64,000 bases of DNA from an uncultured Flavobacteriaceae bacterium (GTDB lineage Bacteria; Bacteroidota; Bacteroidia; Flavobacteriales; Flavobacteriaceae), in NCBI GenBank assembly GCA_943789365.1, contig CALSTV010000001.1, positions 2,852,001 to 2,916,000 of the forward strand. The letters run 5' to 3'. Shown piece by piece: positions 1 through 8,028 of this stretch. The notes below the pieces were generated by a model, which was given only the letters and a program-made list of their open reading frames with translations, made no database searches and was not told the origin of the DNA. Position 1 is the stretch's first letter. Every line of letters starts with the position of its first letter. Made by a program: the position numbers and the translations under genes.

Positions 1-785
1 TCTGCTGAAGCTTGTACCCATTTTTGTTGTTGTTCGTTTAAGTTATTCCATAAATGTGTTCCCATGATTAATACATCAGGAACGGTGGTGTGTTCATCTA
101 ATGAATAGAATTTACAAACCTCATAATGTCTTGATAAATAAAAACTAGGAGGGTTGTTTTCTGCTCCATCTACAACACCTTGTTGTAAAGACGTGTAAAG
201 TTCTCCCCAGGAGATAGGGGTAGGGGAGCCACCAAGACTATTTACCATGTTCATGGCTGTAACACTTTCCATGACTCTAATTTTTAAACCTTCTAAATCT
301 TTTGGCGTTTGAACAGGTCTTTCTTTTGTGTAAAAACTACGAGAACCCGAGTCGTAATAGCCCATACCTTTGAGCCAATATTTCTGTCCACCATCTAATA
401 ATTCTTTTCCAATTTCTCCATCCAATACTTTAAAAGCGTGTGCACGGTCTCGAAAAAGAAATGGCAAACCAAAAACTTTCATGTTGGGAGAGAAATTTTC
501 CATAACTGCCGCCGAAACTTTGGTCATGTCCAAACTTCCAATCTGTAATAATTCTACACATTGGCGTTCTGTTCCTAATTGTTGATTGGGGTAAATTTCA
601 ATGGTCATTGTACCATTAGACCTTTTTTCTAAATCATTTGCCATAAATTCCATGGCCTTATGAACCGGATGGCTCATGTCTAAACCATGTGCCAATTTAA
701 TGGTTTTTGTTGTCTGAGTGTTGCTACACGAAGCGAACAAAAGAGTCACTAGAGAAATCGCGAGCAGCGTTGTTTTTTGAATCAT
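1..785 (-). CDS. dctP: TRAP transporter solute-binding lipoprotein DctP (partial, C-terminus off the left edge)
   Basis: Translating the minus strand from the ATG at 785 gives about 261 residues in an open frame that runs off the window. It begins with a lipoprotein signal peptide whose lipobox ends in FASC (Cys at about residue 20). The body matches the DctP family of periplasmic receptors for TRAP uptake of organic acids and uronates: IKLAHG near the start, the segment LKGLKIRVMES-like (here DLEGLKIRVMES), SWGELYTSLQQGVVDGAENN, and SFYLSRHYEV. The membrane subunits DctQ/DctM are presumably beyond position 1. Upstream lie a perfect TATATTTG -7 box (880-887) and a LacI-type palindrome shared with kduI, so the transporter is probably induced by the same uronate intermediate. 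Family assignment is firm; the ligand (an unsaturated or saturated uronate) is inferred from context. Confidence 0.93.
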   Translation of the reverse strand, partial: MIQKTTLLAISLVTLLFASCSNTQTTKTIKLAHGLDMSHPVHKAMEFMANDLEKRSNGTMTIEIYPNQQLGTERQCVELLQIGSLDMTKVSAAVMENFSPNMKVFGLPFLFRDRAHAFKVLDGEIGKELLDGGQKYWLKGMGYYDSGSRSFYTKERPVQTPKDLEGLKIRVMESVTAMNMVNSLGGSPTPISWGELYTSLQQGVVDGAENNPPSFYLSRHYEVCKFYSLDEHTTVPDVLIMGTHLWNNLNEQQQKWVQASA

Positions 786-879
786 TGATAGGTTTTTATA
801 TGATGTAATGCTAAGGTTTTAACAGAAATAATCAGCCATAGGTTTACACATGATTGCAGTTACTTCTCCTTAGAAACAC

Positions 880-925
880 CAAATATAAATAAAAACCACT
901 CAATAATGCAATCGATTGCATTATT
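880..925 (-). promoter_or_regulatory. dctP promoter with LacI-family palindromic operator
   Basis: Positions 902-925 form a perfect 24-bp palindrome with core TGCAATCGATTGCA. On the minus strand it is followed 14 bp later by TATATTTG (887-880), an exact match to the Bacteroidetes -7 consensus TAnnTTTG. The palindrome therefore covers the -33 region, the position expected for repression. A palindrome with the same CAATCGATTG core lies between the LacI gene and kduI (47,287-47,308), at nearly the same distance from its -7 box. Binding by the LacI protein encoded at 46,171-47,193 is inferred. The rest of 786-983 shows nothing else. Confidence 0.75.
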
Positions 926-983
926 TATTTTAAACTAAAAAAAAGAGAGCTTTAGTTGAAATAGTGCTTATTTATAGGTACGA

Positions 984-1421
984 TTAATTTGGATTAATCG
1001 CTCGAGATATTGACTGTTTATGAACCTTTTGATTTGTGTGTTTTAGAATAAAAAGCAATGCAAGTGGTGCCGCCCAATTGGCACCGCGTTCTACAAAATC
1101 CCAGATGGGTTCTCCTGAAATTGGACGAATTAAGGCAGTGGAAAGGGTCCATATAAAAGCCCAGATTACAACACCTCTATAGGGCTTATACAAAATAAAT
1201 AATGCGACTAGTAGGTCGAGATATCCTATATACACAATAATGCGTTCGGCTAGGTACAATGGAAACCCAACTACCTCAAGGTATGGGAGCCAATTGGGTT
1301 TTCCACTTATGGCGAACATTCCATGACCGATAAAGGTCATTGCAATTCCAATTCTTAAAATCCATGCTAGTTGTATGAGCTGTTTATTTGTGTTCATTTC
1401 AAACTGTTTTTTGATATTCAA
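984..1421 (-). CDS. DoxX-like integral membrane protein
   Basis: A 145-residue protein with four predicted membrane segments, resembling the DoxX/DoxD-like family: an early RIGIAMTFIGHGMFAI helix and a YIGYLDLLVALFIL helix. The family is linked to redox or sulfur metabolism in some organisms, but no function is established for this type. An internal Met at residue 9 (1397) is an equally good start. The gene begins 21 bp after the PL8 lyase stop, so it is probably the last gene of that transcript. It resembles the C-terminal half of the protein at 57,634-58,476, including the order GHGMFAI / GHGLYAI, a (G)xxDFLVA-type helix and a following ALIRPISG / AFARIVSG segment. The role in glycan use is unknown. 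Confidence 0.7.
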   Translation of the reverse strand: MNIKKQFEMNTNKQLIQLAWILRIGIAMTFIGHGMFAISGKPNWLPYLEVVGFPLYLAERIIVYIGYLDLLVALFILYKPYRGVVIWAFIWTLSTALIRPISGEPIWDFVERGANWAAPLALLFILKHTNQKVHKQSISRAINPN

Positions 1422-1442
1422 TAGTAGTGGTTAGCGACCGTC

Positions 1443-4400
1443 TTATTTTTTTGTTATTTGCAGTTTAACTGGAAGACCGTCTATACATTCCAAATGCAAT
1501 GTGGTGTTTCCTTCGTTATACGAGATTTTTTTGACTTGATTGTCTTCCGTTGTTGTGAAAGTACCTTTCATAGTAACCTCTAGGGGAACAGGTCTGCTAA
1601 AATTAATGTATTTATTGGCGTGATAGGCCTCAAAATTTAAATCGGGTTGAACAATAGATATATCCAATCTCCCCTTGTTGTTTTCAGAAATCATTACCAA
1701 AGCGGGTTCTGATACTTCTGAAATGACACCTGTATTTAGTTGTGTGTCAGCTTCAAAAATTACATAACCAGTCGTGTTGGTTTCTTTGTCCAAAACGATA
1801 TGTGCAATGCTGTCTGCCTTTAAAATTTCATAAGACTTGTCTTTTTTAGCAATTTTTCCGAACTTTTTATACGCATCTTTTGGAATGTTTGGATAAACCA
1901 CATATTGGTAAGCAGCAGATTGAGGGGCATTCCCATGATCTATCCATCCAGCGGCAAATCTACCTTTTGTTTCTTTGGCACCCTTTCCTTTGGAATTCAT
2001 AGCACCTGTTTTTATAGAATATTTGTTGTGGAAGGAATTTTGCGTTTTTCTAGAAACAAACACATCGTTGTCCGAAAGAATGGCATATCCATTTCCATAC
2101 GGGTCCACTAACCATGTTCCAGCTTCGTCTTCATATGGAAAGTCTGTAACCGTACCATCTTCATCTGTATAGATAGGTTTGTTAGTGCTTTTTAAATAGG
2201 ATTGGAAGAGGTTTGTTTGTGTTGGGTTTTTGCTGTCAATACTCGAAATATCAGTTCCAATGCAAATCAATTTATTTCCAAAAGAAAAAACAGATTTATG
2301 AGCCTTTAATTTCCCTGGGAACCCCACATTCACTTCATCTCCATCAGCATTTGAACCTTTGGATTCGTTCAATACCATTCCAAAAATACCGTTGCCATTT
2401 AAATCTGTAGCGCCGGCGAAGGTTTCCCCAGAACGATACATAAGTAAAGGGGTATTGGGTTCTAGTTCTTCTAACGGTAAATAAATAATGGTAGCTCCGG
2501 GGTAGCGATTCCAATCCCAACCTTTTTGTTTAAAACCACTTGCTGCTTCTCCTTTTTCGTTTAACAACTGAATGGTTCCATTTGCAGGGTAGCGTCCGTA
2601 TCGATTGGATGCAACGTATATTTCAGAGGCCCATACATATTTGCTGTAGCCTTTGATAATGGCTGCCCAGTTGTCTCTTCTGTGAATTGCAGTAGCGGCA
2701 TACGGAAAGGTTTTATAGCCTTCTAAAACTTCTGCTTTGACGTCGTGAATCTCAGCACATGTTTCTGTGTTTAATTTGTCCGATTTCCCCCATAAACGCA
2801 AATAAGCAGCTGCTACTTCTTTGTCTATTTCTTCTGTGCCTTTAGGGTTTCCTGAATAGGCCATCTGTAAGTACTGATATTTTAACGACTTGATGCTGTT
2901 GTCTTCTAGTGGGTGTCTTCCTGCATTTCCAAAACCATAGTCTAGTTTTTGACTGTAACTACGGGTGGCTAAGAATGCATTTTTAAAATTGGCATGCCCT
3001 TGTTCTCCAATTCTAAAAGTAGTTCCTGAAAGGGTTTGAATGATTTTAGGTACATTTCTAAAAGCACCCATTCCATAGGCAGGATAATGACCATTATGGT
3101 GCCAGGCAGTTCCGTCCACTTTAAAACCCCATTCTTGTTTTTGTTGTCCAAGCGTTATGCTTATGTAGTTTGAATAGCTGTTTAGCAAGGCTGCTTGTTT
3201 CTCAGGGCTGTCTACTAAAAAGAGTAGCATTAAATGATAATAGGCTTGGGTATTTAAATAATCAATATTTACATGGAATTTCGTTTCATCTCCTAATACC
3301 ATTCCTAAATTAAACAACCAGTGTAAGCTGCTACCAACCTCGTCTAATAGACCTTCTTTTTTGAGTGTTTTTCTCATGATAAAGAAGCCTTCAGTGATTT
3401 CCCTTACGTTATAACCTACATGATGACGTGTGCCTCCAGAGGCACCCGCTTGCCACCCTTGATCCAAATAATAGCGTGTTCCTAACAAGAACATACGTTC
3501 AATTTCTTTTTGATCCTCTGGCGTGGCACGATCGTGAAAGTTCGCCAGTTTTTTTAGCACTTTTCCCAAAGCATCAACTTCATTCGCTAGTTTTTCTCCT
3601 TGTTGATGCTCGTCAAAATAGATTTGTTCCGTTTTAAAATTCATAGGAGGTCCAACAACAGTTTTTCCATTGTCTACCAACTGAAGTTTATCGAAAGCTT
3701 TGGTCATCGTTTCCATGTATACCTTGTACTTTTTGTCAATGGTCATGGCTTTGTCTAGACGTGCCTCAATTTTAACGAGGTCTTGTTTTTGCGTGTTGTT
3801 GATTGGGGTTGTTGTAATGTTGGTGATAAGTTCCATGTTTTGCATTAGCGGCATCCAATGATCGGCGCCAGGCGTTTGGTCACTTTTGATAAAAGGAACA
3901 ATTTGATCTGGATAGGAATGTCTGTCGTCTTGGTATTGCGAGAATACAATATCATCAAAGAAAAGAGTTCCTTTTTTAGTCGAAGTGCTGATAGTGAATG
4001 TGTTAAAGTCAACGGAGGCGGTTTTCTCTGGGGCGGCTCCTTTCATTTCGTAATAAGGCACCCAAATGGTACGCCAACCGGTAAATGATAGTTCAATTTC
4101 AAAATAGATTTCATCTTTTTCGTCTGTAGATGCTGCAATTTTTATTTTTCCATCTTGCGCCACTTCGTTGTAAATAGACATGGAAAGGGTGGGACTCGCA
4201 GGAAAGTGATCTCCGTATTTAAGTGGACTTTCATTTTGGGGTAATACTCTAAAATGCTGAGTGCTTATTGATGAAGGAGCGGTCCAGTCCCATCGTAAAG
4301 AGGAGGTACCGTATTTGTGATGTGCTTCACTCAGCGATAGTTTGCTAGCTTTGTCTGAATTAAAAGTTGTAAGAACCGATTTGTTTTCAAACGATTCAAT

Positions 4401-4505
4401 GGCAGGCTTGTTTTTAGTTTGTGCGTTTATGGCCACTGTAGCTAATATGAAAAAGGTGATTAGCTGGTGTTTTAATGGAAAAATATTTGATTGTCTCATG
4501 CTCAT
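1443..4505 (-). CDS. Polysaccharide lyase family 8, chondroitin sulfate ABC lyase type
   Basis: 1020 residues, close to the length of Proteus vulgaris chondroitinase ABC I. Order: signal peptide (to about 30), an N-terminal beta-sandwich (about 35-200) typical of ABC lyases, the alpha/alpha toroid (about 215-600) and C-terminal beta-sandwich domains. The catalytic block GTAWHHNGHYPAY gives His470 and Tyr477, spaced seven apart as His501/Tyr508 are in ABC I. GRHP gives Arg530, and SEIY gives Glu628 at about the expected distance for the fourth catalytic residue. The enzyme should cleave hexosaminide-uronate bonds by beta-elimination, leaving a 4,5-unsaturated uronate for the GH88 enzyme. There is no T9SS tail, so it is probably periplasmic or exported by the Sec route. 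Residue equivalences come from memory of the family; substrate range (chondroitin, dermatan, hyaluronan or a marine relative) is not determined. Confidence 0.93.
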   Translation of the reverse strand: MSMRQSNIFPLKHQLITFFILATVAINAQTKNKPAIESFENKSVLTTFNSDKASKLSLSEAHHKYGTSSLRWDWTAPSSISTQHFRVLPQNESPLKYGDHFPASPTLSMSIYNEVAQDGKIKIAASTDEKDEIYFEIELSFTGWRTIWVPYYEMKGAAPEKTASVDFNTFTISTSTKKGTLFFDDIVFSQYQDDRHSYPDQIVPFIKSDQTPGADHWMPLMQNMELITNITTTPINNTQKQDLVKIEARLDKAMTIDKKYKVYMETMTKAFDKLQLVDNGKTVVGPPMNFKTEQIYFDEHQQGEKLANEVDALGKVLKKLANFHDRATPEDQKEIERMFLLGTRYYLDQGWQAGASGGTRHHVGYNVREITEGFFIMRKTLKKEGLLDEVGSSLHWLFNLGMVLGDETKFHVNIDYLNTQAYYHLMLLFLVDSPEKQAALLNSYSNYISITLGQQKQEWGFKVDGTAWHHNGHYPAYGMGAFRNVPKIIQTLSGTTFRIGEQGHANFKNAFLATRSYSQKLDYGFGNAGRHPLEDNSIKSLKYQYLQMAYSGNPKGTEEIDKEVAAAYLRLWGKSDKLNTETCAEIHDVKAEVLEGYKTFPYAATAIHRRDNWAAIIKGYSKYVWASEIYVASNRYGRYPANGTIQLLNEKGEAASGFKQKGWDWNRYPGATIIYLPLEELEPNTPLLMYRSGETFAGATDLNGNGIFGMVLNESKGSNADGDEVNVGFPGKLKAHKSVFSFGNKLICIGTDISSIDSKNPTQTNLFQSYLKSTNKPIYTDEDGTVTDFPYEDEAGTWLVDPYGNGYAILSDNDVFVSRKTQNSFHNKYSIKTGAMNSKGKGAKETKGRFAAGWIDHGNAPQSAAYQYVVYPNIPKDAYKKFGKIAKKDKSYEILKADSIAHIVLDKETNTTGYVIFEADTQLNTGVISEVSEPALVMISENNKGRLDISIVQPDLNFEAYHANKYINFSRPVPLEVTMKGTFTTTEDNQVKKISYNEGNTTLHLECIDGLPVKLQITKK

Positions 4506-4534
4506 GTTATTTGTATGCGAAGTTGTTCAGTTGT

Positions 4535-4600
4535 GTAAAACTAAACGAATTTACCTGCATTTAAGAGGGGGCAAATAGCCAATTTCGTGGTGTTTTTTGC
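4535..4600 (-). promoter_or_regulatory. PUL promoter F: C-rich direct repeat plus -7 box upstream of PL8 lyase
   Basis: On the minus strand a CCCCCT box (4571-4566) is followed after 22 bp by TAGTTTTAC (4543-4535), a -7-like element. About 21 bp upstream of the C box is a weaker half-site, ACACCAC (4593-4587), which matches the half-sites in front of the susCD operon. This is one of seven such promoters in the window. Its distal half is the weakest, so confidence is lower than for the others. Confidence 0.55.
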
Positions 4601-4620
4601 CCGTTATGATAGGAAAGGTA

Positions 4621-4658
4621 AAAAAAAAACCTCGATACCGTTTTAGGATATCGAGGTT
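4621..4658 (-). terminator. Rho-independent terminator after the first T9SS protein
   Basis: Stem cctcgata (4630-4637) pairs with tatcgagg (4649-4656), followed on the minus strand by nine T. It lies just downstream of the stop at 4680, so it should end the 4680-6122 transcript and keep it separate from the PL8 unit. Confidence 0.85.
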
Positions 4659-4679
4659 TAACTAATATAATCGGGGGAA

Positions 4680-6122
4680 TTAATTCACAATTACTTTTTT
4701 AGAAGTCACAGCACCATTGTCTGCTGTTACCTTCAAAAGATAGATTCCTTTTGCAAGCTTGCTTACATCAATAGCAGATCCATCTGTTTTTGCTACCGTT
4801 CTTCCTGTTAGGTCTACCAAGTTGGCAGAAACAATAGCATTCAATCCGTTGTTTTGGATGTTCATGATCGAGTTTGATGGATTAGGGTATACTGAGATGT
4901 TTTCATTTAAAAGATCATCATCAACTGATAAATCGCTGCTTCCAACCGTGAAATTGGCTTCTTGAAACTCAATAAACCCTGTGTTAGACGGCCATTCAGC
5001 AGCTAATACCATTCGGTAGTATCTATAGGCAATTCCATCGGTATCCAGTGTTCTAGACTGTTCTTCGGCATCTGATGCACTGTATTGAAGTGGCGTAAAT
5101 GAACCGCCACCAACATCTGTCCATGTAGTGTCGTCATTACTGGCTTCGACTTTCCAAAGCGATTGATATTCGTCTTTTTGTGCATTTCGAACACTATATC
5201 TTATTTCATTCAATTCAATTGGGCCATAATCGTCTGACACCTTAAATCGAACCCCTTCATTTTGAGGGATGTTAATTCCATTCAAGAAACGGGTCGAATA
5301 TGTTTCAGTAGTAAAAATTCTGTCAAAGTATTTCGGGTTGAAATTGGCATCTGAAATGGAAGCCGTAGGTTCATCAAAAACGCCTGGTTGACCTTGAGCG
5401 CTCACGTTTAAAGTGATAGCACCGTCTGCTACCTGTTCCGGAGTCAATTCAAAGTTTACATCTGAAACATAAAAAGTTCCATTTTTGTTTTCGTCAGTGT
5501 ACGCAGAAGCATCACTTAAATTTCTAAAAGCTACAGTCACAGTACTACTTGTATAGGCAGATAAATCAATTTTACCAAATACAAACACCGTACTTTTTAC
5601 TCCTGAGGTTGCAATTTCACCAACAATGTTGGCAGTTTCATCTGTCCATGTGGCTGTTGACGGTAAGCTGCCATGTACATAATCTGTAGAAACAAGTACA
5701 CTTAAGCTAGAATTACCTCCTTCTGCATAGCGTTGTTGTGTCCAAAATGAAACAGAGGGGGCATTTACAACAGAAAGATCTTGGGTAGTCATTAAAGCCC
5801 ATGCTTCAATTGCATGGTTGGTGTCTACTGGATTTCCACTAACGTTTTTAAAAGAAATGGTTCTTTGGTCTCTAGCAGTTCCTAAAGGAATTCTATTAAC
5901 GGGTCTGGAAACGAAAACTGGATCGGTATCTACGGCATCTGGAATATCTCCAACTCTTTTTCCTACATCACCGGCTGTCTGACCACCGAGATTCACTTTT
6001 TGTACGGTAAATCCTCTCGATTCATTCTCATACCTAAAGTCTTCATAGTAAAATGAGCTTTGCGCAATTGCTCCAATAGATAACAAAAGACAAGCCGATA
6101 TAAATAGTGTAATTTTTTTCAT
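4680..6122 (-). CDS. T9SS-secreted putative glycan-binding protein with discoidin-like domain (paralog 1)
   Basis: 480 residues: Sec signal peptide (1-20), a beta-sandwich module at about 22-228 starting YYEDFRYE and ending FYVSDVNF, a discoidin-like (F5/8 type C) domain at about 265-395 (WKVEASNDDTTWTDVGGG), and a type IX sorting tail from about 408 (VYPNPSNS ... GIYLLKV ... KKVIVN). No catalytic motif is visible. It is the tandem paralog of 6398-7852. The first module also appears at the C-terminus of the PL8 lyase at 8029-11901 and in the interrupted lipoprotein at 40309-41853. The likely role is capture of the polymer at the cell surface. It has its own promoter and terminator. The binding function is inferred from domain type and context. 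Confidence 0.8.
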   Translation of the reverse strand: MKKITLFISACLLLSIGAIAQSSFYYEDFRYENESRGFTVQKVNLGGQTAGDVGKRVGDIPDAVDTDPVFVSRPVNRIPLGTARDQRTISFKNVSGNPVDTNHAIEAWALMTTQDLSVVNAPSVSFWTQQRYAEGGNSSLSVLVSTDYVHGSLPSTATWTDETANIVGEIATSGVKSTVFVFGKIDLSAYTSSTVTVAFRNLSDASAYTDENKNGTFYVSDVNFELTPEQVADGAITLNVSAQGQPGVFDEPTASISDANFNPKYFDRIFTTETYSTRFLNGINIPQNEGVRFKVSDDYGPIELNEIRYSVRNAQKDEYQSLWKVEASNDDTTWTDVGGGSFTPLQYSASDAEEQSRTLDTDGIAYRYYRMVLAAEWPSNTGFIEFQEANFTVGSSDLSVDDDLLNENISVYPNPSNSIMNIQNNGLNAIVSANLVDLTGRTVAKTDGSAIDVSKLAKGIYLLKVTADNGAVTSKKVIVN

Positions 6123-6162
6123 AAGGTTGTTGATTTATATTAAACAGGTTTTTAATTATGAG

Positions 6163-6230
6163 GTAAAATTAGATAAGTGAACTTATTTTTTAGGGGGAGG
6201 GACAAATCGTTCAGGAGGGGGATATTGTTC
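6163..6230 (-). promoter_or_regulatory. PUL promoter A: C-rich direct repeat plus -7 box
   Basis: Minus strand: GAACAATATCCCCCT begins at 6230, and a second unit starting GAACGAT (6212) ends in CCCCCT at 6192. After 20 bp comes TAATTTTAC (6171-6163), close to the -7 consensus. The two GAAC boxes are 18 bp apart and the two C runs 24 bp apart, so spacing is less regular here than at sites B, C, E and G. Confidence 0.65.
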
Positions 6231-6324
6231 GTTGTTCGTTGTTTGTTGTTCGTTTTTGACTTTCGGCTTTTGGCTTTTGGCTTTTGGCTTTCGGTAGGTA
6301 GCTGGTAGCTAATAATAGATAGCC
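6225..6324. repeat. Degenerate short-word repeat tract
   Basis: This noncoding stretch is made of slightly varied short words: four GTTGTTCGTT-like units, then five TTTTGGC/TTTCGGC units, then GGTAGCTGGTAGC-type units. Comparable tracts with other words occur at 23,937-24,125, 25,717-25,745, 27,141-27,256, 48,213-48,300 and 55,082-55,155. No coding potential or clear folding is seen. Confidence 0.75.
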
Positions 6325-6342
6325 AGTTACTTTTAATAAAAT

Positions 6343-6375
6343 AAAAAACGAAAAGACAATGCCTTTTCGTTTTTA
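6343..6375 (-). terminator. Rho-independent terminator after the second T9SS protein
   Basis: The arms aaaaacgaaaag (6344-6355) and cttttcgttttt (6363-6374) form a 12-bp stem with a short loop and T-rich flanks on both strands. It follows the stop at 6398 and should end the 6398-7852 transcript. Confidence 0.8.
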
Positions 6376-6397
6376 TAAATGCTAGTTTGTAAATTTA

Positions 6398-7852
6398 CTA
6401 TTTCACTAAAACTTTACTGGAAGATATCGTGCCATCTTCTGAAGTGATTTGTACAATATACATTCCTTTGGCAAAATTGCTTACATCAATTGAATTTCCG
6501 TTGGTACTAAGGTATACTGTTCTTCCGGTTAAATCTGAAATTCGAACCTGGTCTATTTGCTTTGAACTGTTTACATGCAGTAGGTTCGAAACGGGATTCG
6601 GATAGACTGAAACGGTGTTTGCAACAACCTGATTTTCGTTAGTCAGTGTTGAGTTTCCTACTTTTACATTGATTTGCTGGAATTCAATAAATCCGGTGTT
6701 GCTTACCAATGGGAAATCGGTTGCTAGTACCATTCTAAAGTATTTATAGGCAACTCCTTGGGTGTCTACTGATTTTACGACTTCTGTGGCTCCAGACGCG
6801 GAATAATGTGGTGGATTGAACGCGCCTCCTCCAATATCTGTCCAGGTGCTATCATCGTTACTGGCTTCAATTTTCCATGAAGAAACAAAACCTTCTTTTT
6901 GTGCATTACGTAAGGAATAGTTGAACTCGGAGATTTCAATGGAACCATAAATGTCTGCTACTTCAAGTCGAATACCTTCGTCTGTTGGAATGATCTGACT
7001 GGCTACAAAACGAGTCGCATATGTTACTGTAGTAAAAATTCTGTCGAAATATTTAACGGTGAAGTTTGATTCATCCGTTTTGTCCAAAGCAGGAGTTGGA
7101 AGTTTAAAAACATTGGTTTGTCCGACTGCACTTTCATTTAAAGTCACCAAACCATTAGATACCGGTGTGACATTTCCTTTAAAAGTAACATCTGAGACGT
7201 AGAAAGTACCATTTCTTGATGAGCCAGTGTACGGAGCGCTTGCTTCATCGGTAGATTCTATTTTAAAGGCTACCGTAACTGTTGAACTTGAGTAGGATGA
7301 GAGGTCTAGTTCGCCATACACAAAGGTTTGTGCATCTAAACCGGAAGTGGCAATTTTACCTGTGATGTTTGCGGTTTCATCTGTCCATGTAGCTGTGTTT
7401 GGTGCGTTTCCTTCCGTATAGTCTGTGGAAACCATGATTTTCATGGTAGAAATTCCTCCATTGGCATAACGTTGTTCTGTCCAAAATGTCACATACGGAG
7501 ATTCTCGAATGGTAAGATCTTGAGTGGTCATTATCCCCCATGATTCCACGGCATAGTTTACGTTCGGACTACCAACGCATTTAAACGCTATGGTTCTAGG
7601 GTCAATTGTTTCTCCATTTGGTATTCTATTGGCAGGCCTTGAAGTAAAAACAGGACTCGAATCCCCTGCATCTGGAATATCGGAAACTCTTTTTCCTAAT
7701 TCTGTCGTACTTTGTCCACCGGTGGCAACGTTTTGTATGGTGAATCCTCGGGATCCATCATCTTGATTGAAGTCTTCATAAAAGAAGATTTCTTGAGAAA
7801 ACATCTGCAGACCTGCAAGAAGAAGTGCTAGTGTAAAAGTAATTTTTTTCAT
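6398..7852 (-). CDS. T9SS-secreted putative glycan-binding protein with discoidin-like domain (paralog 2)
   Basis: 484 residues with the same plan as 4680-6122: signal peptide (1-19), module beginning YYEDFNQDD and ending FYVSDVTF (about 22-232), discoidin-like domain (about 265-398, WKIEASNDDSTWTDIGGG), and a type IX sorting tail (VYPNPVSN ... GMYIVQI ... SSKVLVK). The two proteins align along their full length with the same motif order, so this is a local duplication that kept separate promoters (site B here, site A for the other) and separate terminators. They probably differ in ligand preference or expression level. No enzymatic residues are recognised. Confidence 0.8.
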   Translation of the reverse strand: MKKITFTLALLLAGLQMFSQEIFFYEDFNQDDGSRGFTIQNVATGGQSTTELGKRVSDIPDAGDSSPVFTSRPANRIPNGETIDPRTIAFKCVGSPNVNYAVESWGIMTTQDLTIRESPYVTFWTEQRYANGGISTMKIMVSTDYTEGNAPNTATWTDETANITGKIATSGLDAQTFVYGELDLSSYSSSTVTVAFKIESTDEASAPYTGSSRNGTFYVSDVTFKGNVTPVSNGLVTLNESAVGQTNVFKLPTPALDKTDESNFTVKYFDRIFTTVTYATRFVASQIIPTDEGIRLEVADIYGSIEISEFNYSLRNAQKEGFVSSWKIEASNDDSTWTDIGGGAFNPPHYSASGATEVVKSVDTQGVAYKYFRMVLATDFPLVSNTGFIEFQQINVKVGNSTLTNENQVVANTVSVYPNPVSNLLHVNSSKQIDQVRISDLTGRTVYLSTNGNSIDVSNFAKGMYIVQITSEDGTISSSKVLVK

Positions 7853-7885
7853 GATGATAAATTTTATAAGTGGTGGTTTGTTGTT

Positions 7886-7953
7886 GTAAAATTAATTAGG
7901 TAATTGGTTTGTTTAGAGGGGGTAGCCTGTCAGATTCATGGGGGATATTGTTC
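7886..7953 (-). promoter_or_regulatory. PUL promoter B: 22-bp C-rich direct repeat plus -7 box
   Basis: Minus strand: GAACAATATCCCCC begins at 7953. A second C run (7922-7918) lies exactly 22 bp further. After CCCCCT there are 22 bp and then TAATTTTAC (7894-7886). It drives the T9SS protein at 6398-7852. Confidence 0.75.
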
Positions 7954-8028
7954 TGTTAATGGTGAAAAACCCTAGTAGGCTTGGTGTTTTATGCTTTTTT
8001 AATTGTGTTCTATTAAGAAGATTCAAGT